From: JBMNOI01 sp050942995
GTDB taxonomy: Bacteria; Chloroflexota; Anaerolineae; UBA1429
Assembly: GCA_050942995.1 (NCBI GenBank)
Contig: JBMNOI010000014.1
Location: forward strand, 1-40,596
Length of the DNA stretch: 40,596 nucleotides
Direction of reading: 5' to 3'
Part shown: positions 34,618 through 40,596 of the stretch, in pieces
Numbering within the stretch: position 1 is the stretch's first letter
How the letters are laid out: each line of letters opens with the position of its first letter
Made by a program: the position numbers and the translations under genes
Notes under the pieces: generated by a model
Told to the model about the DNA's origin: nothing
Seen by the model: the letters and a program-made list of their open reading frames with translations, nothing else
Database searches by the model: none

Positions 34618-36030
34618 CTATATTCGTTCAAAGTGAATGGCCCCATCCACCTGCTCCATCGCCGCCTCCATGAACGCCTCGGGCAACGTCGGATGGGTAT
34701 GAATCGTATGGGCGATGTCTTTGGCCGTAGCGTCCAGTTGCATGGCCAGAGCCGCCTCGGCGATGAGGGTTCCGGCGCGAGGCCCCATGATATGTACGCC
34801 CAGCACTTTGCCGCTCTCGCCGTTCGGCGTCTCTTCGCAGATCATCCGAATCTGCCCCTCTTCCTCACCCAGGGTCATGGCGCGGCCGTTGGCACGGAAG
34901 GGGTAACGTGTGACGCGATAGGCCAGACCCAGCTCGGTAGCCTGTACCTCGGTAAGCCCCACCGATGCCATCTCGGGTGTGGTAAAGAAGCAATAAGGCA
35001 CCACACGATAATCCATCGGCTGGCGCTGCCCCAGGATGTTGCCCACCGCCACCTCACCCTCTCGTGAGGCCACGTGAGCGAACATGTACCCGCCGATGCA
35101 ATCGCCGATGGCATAGATTCCGGGCACGTTGGTCTCCAGATACTCGTTCACGGCCACGGCCGGCCCGTTCATGCACACGCCCAGCTCTTCCAGCCCCAAC
35201 CCGTCGGCACAGGGGCGCCGCCCCGCAGCCAGCAGCACCACTTCGCCCTCGGCATATTCTTCTTTGCCTCGCCGCTCATAATAGACCCGTAACAGCCCCT
35301 CATCCGTCCGCTCGATGCGCTGGAATTCGAGGCCGATCTGGATCTTGATGCCGCGGCGCACCAGAATAGATTGCAGCCGCCTGGTCAGCTGCTCTTCGGA
35401 ATCCTTCAAAAAGGTGCGTCGTCCGAGCAGCGTCACCTCCGTCCCCAGCATGTGGAACGCGCTGGCGAATTCGAGCCCCACCGCGCTGCCGCCGATGACG
35501 ACCATGCTCCCGGGCAGATGGTCGATATCCAGCAGCTCCCGTGAGCCGATCACGCCGGGCAGATCGACGCCGGGGATGTTGACCTTCATGGGCACGGAGC
35601 CCGTCGCCACCACGATAGCGCGACACGCCAGTTCGGATGCGGTTCCGTCATCGCCTGTTACCTGCACCCTGCTCGGGCTCAGAATGCGAGCCCGCCCGGG
35701 ATACAGGGCGATCCGGTTGAGGTTGATCAGGCGCTCGACGCCGCCGACGATCGATTCGACAACCTCGCGCTTGCGGGCCATGAGCCGGTCGAAATTGACG
35801 CGAAACGGCCCGTCGGCATCCACGCAAAAACGGCCCGAGGCCGCCTGATAATAGAGCTCGGCATCGTGAATCAACGTCTTGGTCGGAATGCAGCCATGAT
35901 TGAGACAGACGCCGCCTACCCGCTCCTTCTCCACCAACGCCACACGACCACCCAGCTTGGCCGCCCGAATGGCCGCCACATAACCGCCGGGTCCTCCCCC
36001 AATGACGACCACATCGTACGGCTCGCTCAT
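34618..36030 (-). CDS. lpdA: Dihydrolipoyl dehydrogenase
   Basis: The E3 enzyme of 2-oxoacid dehydrogenase or glycine cleavage complexes reoxidises dihydrolipoyl groups with NAD+. The 470-residue flavoprotein has an FAD motif (VVIGGGPGGYVAAIRAAKLG), the redox-active disulfide in GGVCLNHGCIPTK (Cys42, Cys47) and a NAD site (VVIGGSAVGLEFASAF). The active-site His-Glu is in HTHPTLPEAFMEA. Its ATG overlaps the OsmC stop by 4 nt and AGGAG lies 8 nt upstream. The E1 and E2 partners are not in the window; lipB at 22.8 kb supplies lipoylation. Confidence 0.95.
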   Translation of the reverse strand: MSEPYDVVVIGGGPGGYVAAIRAAKLGGRVALVEKERVGGVCLNHGCIPTKTLIHDAELYYQAASGRFCVDADGPFRVNFDRLMARKREVVESIVGGVERLINLNRIALYPGRARILSPSRVQVTGDDGTASELACRAIVVATGSVPMKVNIPGVDLPGVIGSRELLDIDHLPGSMVVIGGSAVGLEFASAFHMLGTEVTLLGRRTFLKDSEEQLTRRLQSILVRRGIKIQIGLEFQRIERTDEGLLRVYYERRGKEEYAEGEVVLLAAGRRPCADGLGLEELGVCMNGPAVAVNEYLETNVPGIYAIGDCIGGYMFAHVASREGEVAVGNILGQRQPMDYRVVPYCFFTTPEMASVGLTEVQATELGLAYRVTRYPFRANGRAMTLGEEEGQIRMICEETPNGESGKVLGVHIMGPRAGTLIAEAALAMQLDATAKDIAHTIHTHPTLPEAFMEAAMEQVDGAIHFERI

Positions 36031-36479
36031 TCGTCCTGCTCCTCTGTGCCTTCCTCTTTGACGCGGAACCTGGATATGATCTCGGCGTTTAGCGTAGCCG
36101 TTACACTACAGTACTTGGTCAGCGACAGCTCGATGGAACGGGCCACGGCCTCCTCGCTCACACCATGGCCACAGACGACATATTCCAATTCGATGCGCTC
36201 ATAGCGTCGGGGATGTTCATCGGCGCGATAGCCGTTCACATTCACGTAAAAGCCCGTCACCTGCTGTCGCTTTTTGCGCAGTATCGAGATCACGTCCATG
36301 GCCGTACAGCCGGCCAGGCTCGACAGCAACGCTTCCATAGGGCGTATCGCGCTGCCCAGTCCACTATACTCTGGCGCGCCGTCCAGTACCATTGCGCTGC
36401 CCGATGCGGCAGCATGAGCCACGAACCGCATCCCATCGACCCATGTGAGACGAAGGTCGTATCCATTTTGCTCTGACAT
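36027..36479 (-). CDS. OsmC/Ohr-family protein
   Basis: This 150-residue protein carries the two cysteines of OsmC-type peroxiredoxins in SSLAGCTAMDVISILRKK (Cys58) and TKYCSVTATL (Cys124). These reduce organic hydroperoxides, usually with electrons from lipoyl or thiol carriers. The overlap with lpdA (4 nt) is telling because Ohr/OsmC proteins are known to take electrons from dihydrolipoamide systems. It could equally be a general OsmC protein. The fold features RPMEALLSSLAG and EHPRRYERIELEY are typical. Confidence 0.92.
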   Translation of the reverse strand: MSEQNGYDLRLTWVDGMRFVAHAAASGSAMVLDGAPEYSGLGSAIRPMEALLSSLAGCTAMDVISILRKKRQQVTGFYVNVNGYRADEHPRRYERIELEYVVCGHGVSEEAVARSIELSLTKYCSVTATLNAEIISRFRVKEEGTEEQDE

Positions 36480-36512
36480 GGCCGCGTCCTTTCTATGATC
36501 CCTGATCGATCG

Positions 36513-37865
36513 TTACGGCACAAAGAGCCGGAAGAACGTCTGATACGCCTCAACGACACCCAGATAACGGCCGTTCCAGCCCCCCACGGCATACAAAAAG
36601 CCCCCTTCAGGCACCTCGACCGTCGACAGCCCCAGGCTGCGCCACTCGCCCAGAATGGGACTGTTGAAGGTGAACCAGGCATCTCCCACCGGATCGTACA
36701 ACTCGTTGAATGCCAGAGGGCGCTCCCAGCCACCGCCCACTACATAGATCTGGTCGCCAAACACCGTCGCCGCGTGTCCGGCCCGACCGGCGTTCATGGG
36801 CGCACAACTCTGCCAGGGGTCGCTTCCGGCCTCGGCCAACTCTGGGTCGTACGACTCGCAGGTCGTATGCTCGACCGTGCCGTCGTATCCCCCCAACAGA
36901 TAGATTCGCCCGTTCAGCGTGACGGCGGCGGCAAAAGCCCGCGCCGTCTCCATCGAGGTGATTCGCCGCCAGGCGTCGGTGGCCGCATCGTAATAGTATA
37001 CGGTCGAGACGTAATCCGTGCCGTCCCACCCACCGAACAGGTAGAATCCATCCCCGTAAGGAGCGATGGCATAGGCACAAAGGGGCGTGGGCAACGATGC
37101 AGCCTTGAACCACTCATCCCGGACGGGATCGTACACCTCCAGCACATCGCGCACCGTCTCGGTTTCGTCCAACCCTCCGGGCACATAGATGCGCCCGTCC
37201 ACCACGGCGGCCCCCACATTAGCAACCGGGATCGGCTTGGGTGCCCGTCGCCCCCACAGATCGGCTGTGGGATCGTACGTCTCGACCCGGTCGGTCCAGC
37301 CCTCTTCGGTCAGACCCGAGATCACGTAGAGGGTGTCATCGACCACCGCCTGAGCAAAGCGCCCCCGTGGGGTGGGCATCTGCGCGCGGCTGCGCCAGCG
37401 GGGGGCGCCCTCAGGAACGGCCTCCTGACTCGAATTGGCGGGAAGATCGACCATACGACCGGACGGGGCGGCCACAGTGCGTGCCTGAGGGATGGGCCAC
37501 ACGACGATGGCCAGCACCAGCGTCAGCACCAGCGCCAGCGTCACCCGCTGCGCGGGAAGCACGGGCCAGGCCATGCGATTTGGCGTCGGTAAATCGGACG
37601 GGGATGTGGAAGGAGCGGCCACCAGAGACTCGTCGGCAGGCTCATCAGGCGATATATCCAGGAGGCGCTGTTGCACCGCCCACATGGCCGCCTCAGTTCG
37701 CGACTCGGCGCCGATCTTGGTAAAGATGTTGCGCAAGTGCGCTTTGACTGTGTTGATGCTGATGTCCAGCTCGACGGCGATCTGCTGGTTTGTCGCGCCG
37801 GTGGCGACCCGTTGCAGAATCTCGCACTCGCGGACACTGATCTCTCCCAGAGACTCTTCGGCCAT
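36513..37865 (-). CDS. LuxR-type HTH - membrane helix - six-blade Kelch propeller fusion
   Basis: The 450-residue protein starts with a LuxR/GerE helix-turn-helix (about 7-65; SVRECEILQRVATGATNQQI, then NTVKAHLRNIFTKIG). A Pro/Ser-rich linker, one membrane helix (about 107-124) and six Kelch repeats (about 160-445) follow. Each repeat has a GG pair after a hydrophobic strand and a final Y-D-P...W, as in IYLLGGYDG and ESYDPELAE. The DNA-binding part would be cytoplasmic and the propeller outside, so it could be a one-component membrane sensor. No phosphoacceptor domain is present. The start has GGGGGAAGG just upstream. It precedes osmC and lpdA on the same strand by 33 nt. Confidence 0.88.
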   Translation of the reverse strand: MAEESLGEISVRECEILQRVATGATNQQIAVELDISINTVKAHLRNIFTKIGAESRTEAAMWAVQQRLLDISPDEPADESLVAAPSTSPSDLPTPNRMAWPVLPAQRVTLALVLTLVLAIVVWPIPQARTVAAPSGRMVDLPANSSQEAVPEGAPRWRSRAQMPTPRGRFAQAVVDDTLYVISGLTEEGWTDRVETYDPTADLWGRRAPKPIPVANVGAAVVDGRIYVPGGLDETETVRDVLEVYDPVRDEWFKAASLPTPLCAYAIAPYGDGFYLFGGWDGTDYVSTVYYYDAATDAWRRITSMETARAFAAAVTLNGRIYLLGGYDGTVEHTTCESYDPELAEAGSDPWQSCAPMNAGRAGHAATVFGDQIYVVGGGWERPLAFNELYDPVGDAWFTFNSPILGEWRSLGLSTVEVPEGGFLYAVGGWNGRYLGVVEAYQTFFRLFVP

Positions 37866-37892
37866 CCTTCCCCCGCATTTGGTTTGCGGCTC

Positions 37893-37921
37893 ATTCTACC
37901 ACAGTTACATGGAGCGAACAA
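37893..37921 (-). promoter_or_regulatory. Promoter of the LuxR-Kelch gene
   Basis: On the minus strand -35 TTGTTC (37921-37916), 17-nt spacer, -10 TAGAAT (37898-37893). The leader would be only about 20 nt. Confidence 0.55.
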
Positions 37922-37953
37922 GGATCGGCCGCGACTGAACGTGAATCAAATGT

Positions 37954-37994
37954 AAAACGCTCCGAGATTCCTCTGACGGCAGGAATCCCGGAGC
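37954..37994 (-). terminator. Intrinsic terminator of the ThiF-like gene
   Basis: Arms at 37981-37994 and 37959-37972 pair over 13 of 14 bases (one mismatch) round an 8-nt loop. On the minus strand the stem is followed by G and four T (37957-37954). It lies about 100 nt past the stop at 38091 and just before the LuxR-Kelch promoter. Confidence 0.6.
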
Positions 37995-38090
37995 ATATCG
38001 AATTGGCGCGGAGACGGTTATCCCCCCCCATTCCCGTCCTCGCATACCCCATCGGTCTGCAGGGCATGTCCGCCGCCAGAATCGAGCCGT

Positions 38091-39110
38091 TTATACGCCG
38101 ACATAGCGCGCATACAGGTTGCGCGCCACGGCCTCGTCGGTGGTGCCACGAATGATGGCCCGTCCGGTGGGGAATACGACGATCTCGTGCCCGGCAGCCT
38201 GTACGCTGAGCAGAAATCCGTTATAGGTCACCGGACCGGTCACGCTCAGGCGGCGCTGTAGATCCTCCAGGCCGATCTCGATCTCCTCCGGCGGCACGAT
38301 CTGAACGCTGTTGCGCCCACAGAGCACCGTCGACCAGGCCACACGATCCCCCTCCAAATACCCCATCTGTCCGTACACACAAGCGGGACAGTCCCCCCGC
38401 CGATCGATCTCAGCCCGCTGAAGCCTGCCATCCCACACATCCAGATTCAGCAACACGCTCTCGGGCTCGTAGCCGACCAGCATGCGCAAAGTCTGCGCGA
38501 CCTGTAACGAGGCCACTGCACCGGTCGTGGCCGCCAGCACACCGTCCGTCTCACAACTGGGCAACGCTCCGGGCGGCGGCGCCTGAGGGAGCAGGCAGCG
38601 CAGACAGGCCGTCTCGCCCGGGTTGATCGCCATCACCGCGCCTGAGGAGCCCAACGCCCCGCCATAGACCCAACGCAGCCCCAGCCTGATGCAGGCGTCA
38701 TTGAGCAAGAACCGCGTCTCGAGGTTATCGGTGGCATCCAGCACCAGATCGCACCCATCCAACAGGTCGAGGATATTGCGCGGCGTCACATCGACCACAT
38801 GCGGCTCGATGACGATCTCTGAGTTGATCGAGCGCAACCGGTCGGCCGCCGCCACCGCCTTAGGCAGGCGCGCCTCGGCGTCCGCCTCGGTATAGAGCGT
38901 CTGTCGCTGCAAATTGCTCAGCTCGACAAAGTCACGATCCACCAACCGTAGAGTGCCCACCCCCGCGCAGGCGAGTTGTTCGGCGATGACACTCCCCAGC
39001 GCTCCCAGACCGATCACGGCCACCCGCGCGGACATGATGCGCTGCTGCCCTTCGCGACCTATGCCACGATAGAACACCTGCTTGGCGTAACGCTCCCACC
39101 CGTCCATCAT
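38091..39110 (-). CDS. ThiF/MoeB/HesA-family adenylyltransferase (E1-like)
   Basis: Such enzymes adenylate the C-terminal Gly of small ubiquitin-like sulfur carriers (ThiS, MoaD). The 339-residue protein has the nucleotide loop GLGALG (about 34-39), DRDFVELSNLQRQ, the catalytic Asp in DATDN and two zinc CxxC pairs (CLRC at about 169-172 and CPAC). A Cys in PSCETDGVLA (about 186) sits where ThiF has its active Cys. A C-terminal extension of about 80 residues (from WSTVLCGRNSVQI) follows, as in several ThiF-like proteins. No carrier-protein gene is adjacent, so ThiF versus MoeB cannot be settled. It lies 28 nt after the MtaB-like gene. Confidence 0.88.
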   Translation of the reverse strand: MMDGWERYAKQVFYRGIGREGQQRIMSARVAVIGLGALGSVIAEQLACAGVGTLRLVDRDFVELSNLQRQTLYTEADAEARLPKAVAAADRLRSINSEIVIEPHVVDVTPRNILDLLDGCDLVLDATDNLETRFLLNDACIRLGLRWVYGGALGSSGAVMAINPGETACLRCLLPQAPPPGALPSCETDGVLAATTGAVASLQVAQTLRMLVGYEPESVLLNLDVWDGRLQRAEIDRRGDCPACVYGQMGYLEGDRVAWSTVLCGRNSVQIVPPEEIEIGLEDLQRRLSVTGPVTYNGFLLSVQAAGHEIVVFPTGRAIIRGTTDEAVARNLYARYVGV

Positions 39111-39138
39111 GGTTCACCCTCTTTGCCGTATGCTTTCC

Positions 39139-40536
39139 TTACCGAGTGGCCGCCACACCGATGCCATATTCCCCCAGACGCACCCGTGCCGGATCCAATT
39201 GCCCGGCCACCCGATCGATAAAGGCATCCTCATCGTCGGGCAGCGCCTCGGCCTGCCGTGAGAGCCGATCCAACCAGTGCACCTCGCCGGCCGATAGCGC
39301 AAAGGCGCCCTCCTGATACCCGCGCCTCAGTGCCGCCAGAGCCTCCCGGGCCGCGCGTCGCATGCGCCGGTAGGGCGTATCCTCTTCGACGATGCGCCCG
39401 GCCAGATCCAGCGCGACATCGGGCCGCAGCACATAGGCCTGGGGATCGTGTCGTCTATCCGAATCGGACCACAGATCGCGCAACAGCCGCACCGCCTCCG
39501 GTCCGCGGGCGGTGGCCTCGTTCATCGTCCGCGTGGCGTATACGAGCTGTTCCAGCGATACGGTGGGGGCCATGCCGCCGAGCAGCTTGACGTTCTGCAC
39601 CGACTCGTTACTCCAGAGATCGGCCACCGCCCGGGCCACGTTGCCGATGGGTGAAGGATGGGCACAGGCCGCTTCGGCGCCCTCCAGCGACATGGGATAG
39701 CCGGTGATGGCCTTGAGATACACCCCCTCATAGGCGCAATCCTTTCCCGGGCCCACAGCGCCCCGCTCAAAGGCGACCAGGCTGCGTGGCACACTCATCA
39801 CCCGGATGACGGCCGCCCATACCCGGGGCACATAGCGCTGTTCGGCCAGCACCATGGCCGTATTGGCAAAGCCACAGGCCGAGTCGCCGGACGCTATGAC
39901 ATCATGCCGCCGGGCAATCTCGATGATGTGATCCCACAGATAGGTCATATCGCGACTGCCCAGCACGCCCAGCGCAAAGGCCGACAGCATCAGGTCGCCC
40001 CCCAGGATCGCCTCGTCGTGCACCTCTTTGCCGCCGGTCGACTCGATGCTCAACAGATCCGCCCCTGCCGCCGCACACAGGTCGAAGGAGCGCATCATCT
40101 CATCCCAGCGAGGCCCGTGCCGCATAACCGGCGGTCGGGTAAACTCGCGCACATCGTTGGGTGTGACGCGCAACGCCGAGCGCAACCCGTGCTCTCTGGC
40201 GGTGGTATCCAGGGCTTGACGCAGGATGGCGGTGATCTCGGCGCCCCACTCGGGAGTAGAGGTCAATTCAGGCAGCAACTCGAACTCGACCACCAGTCCC
40301 GGCGCGTGCAGGGTCACCGCCCGGGATACGGCATCGCCGATCATTTCCTTGTACTGGGCGCGGGCATCGGGCATGGTCTCGGCCGATATCGTCATGGGCG
40401 GCAGTGTAAAGTTCAATTCCGGATACACATCGCCGCCACCGATGATGAGCCCATCCCCCAACACCAGCGGCCGGGGCGCCGAACCAAACACGAACCGATC
40501 GAGATCGGAAATCGCCAAATGATCAAAGGTCGGCAT
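39139..40536 (-). CDS. mtaB: MtaB-like methanol:corrinoid methyltransferase
   Basis: MtaB splits methanol and moves the methyl group to a corrinoid protein (MtaC). The 465-residue length fits. The N-terminus has IIGGGDVYPELNFTLPPM. The zinc ligands of Methanosarcina MtaB (Glu164, Cys220, Cys269) have counterparts at Glu165 (LSIESTGGKE), Cys221 (SGDSACGFANTA) and Cys267 (GPGKDCAYEG). The ATG at 40534-40536 is chosen because AGGAGAGGG lies upstream. No mtaC or mtaA is seen in the window, though one could lie to the right. The substrate may be methanol or another methylated compound, as bacterial homologues are little studied. Confidence 0.88.
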   Translation of the reverse strand: MPTFDHLAISDLDRFVFGSAPRPLVLGDGLIIGGGDVYPELNFTLPPMTISAETMPDARAQYKEMIGDAVSRAVTLHAPGLVVEFELLPELTSTPEWGAEITAILRQALDTTAREHGLRSALRVTPNDVREFTRPPVMRHGPRWDEMMRSFDLCAAAGADLLSIESTGGKEVHDEAILGGDLMLSAFALGVLGSRDMTYLWDHIIEIARRHDVIASGDSACGFANTAMVLAEQRYVPRVWAAVIRVMSVPRSLVAFERGAVGPGKDCAYEGVYLKAITGYPMSLEGAEAACAHPSPIGNVARAVADLWSNESVQNVKLLGGMAPTVSLEQLVYATRTMNEATARGPEAVRLLRDLWSDSDRRHDPQAYVLRPDVALDLAGRIVEEDTPYRRMRRAAREALAALRRGYQEGAFALSAGEVHWLDRLSRQAEALPDDEDAFIDRVAGQLDPARVRLGEYGIGVAATR

Positions 40537-40568
40537 GTCACCCTCTCCTATCGACAAAAGTGGCCGCC

Positions 40569-40596
40569 GTCACCCGGCCGCCCGCGGCCGGGTGAC
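40569..40596. repeat. 12-bp perfect inverted repeat at the window end
   Basis: GTCACCCGGCCG and CGGCCGGGTGAC flank the 4-base CCCG. It lies 33 nt upstream of the MtaB start and may be the terminator stem of the next minus-strand gene or an operator. The window ends at its last base, so its flank cannot be judged. Confidence 0.6.

Overview
The window is a GC-rich bacterial chromosome segment with dense, mostly minus-strand housekeeping genes. It holds about 31 supported protein genes, no rRNA, tRNA, CRISPR array or transposase, and little sign of recent transfer. The gene set best fits a Chloroflexota bacterium, probably from an anaerobic lineage such as Anaerolineae. Reasons are lipoproteins with Pro/Thr-rich linkers behind the lipobox, a LuxR-type HTH joined to a Kelch propeller, a DUF1461 membrane protein, a bifurcating-type NfnAB pair and an MtaB-like methanol methyltransferase. 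This assignment is inference from gene content; no marker gene was compared.

Layout. 1-3 kb: a clipped pyruvate-kinase-C-like gene, a TtcA-type tRNA thiolase, an Rrf2 regulator with a consensus promoter, and an HD hydrolase overlapping a DUF1461 gene. 3-14 kb (minus): a GT39-type glycosyltransferase, glutamine synthetase, a PucR regulator, carB, carA and nadE, so glutamine production, glutamine use and a putative nitrogen or purine regulator lie together. 14-18.7 kb (minus): a propeller lipoprotein, recJ and a DUF4870 protein. 18.8-25 kb (plus): leuS, fmt, lipB and an amidohydrolase. 25-27.4 kb (minus): isoaspartyl peptidase, a PH-domain protein and a PfkB kinase. 27.5-30.7 kb (plus): an NfeD/ClpP-class protease with its SPFH partner, then a small lipoprotein. 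30.8-40.6 kb (minus): nfnB/nfnA, two small membrane proteins, DUF503, lpdA, an OsmC protein, the LuxR-Kelch protein, a ThiF/MoeB-like E1 enzyme and MtaB.

The strongest unexpected signal is upstream of leuS. An extended -10 promoter is followed by a 30-codon leucine-rich leader ORF, mutually exclusive RNA pairings and an intrinsic terminator before the structural gene. This is the architecture of ribosome-mediated transcription attenuation, applied to a leucyl-tRNA synthetase. One end of a dispersed palindromic repeat overlaps the -35 of that promoter. Two fuller copies of the repeat lie at 30.0 kb and 33.55 kb, the second just upstream of the nfnA promoter.

Other points of interest are a long hairpin-rich nfnA leader, Gly in place of the usual catalytic Asn in Fmt, zinc-ligand conservation in the MtaB homologue, and the membrane-anchored HTH-Kelch fusion. 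All functional calls come from reading motifs by eye; no database search or RNA folding was run.
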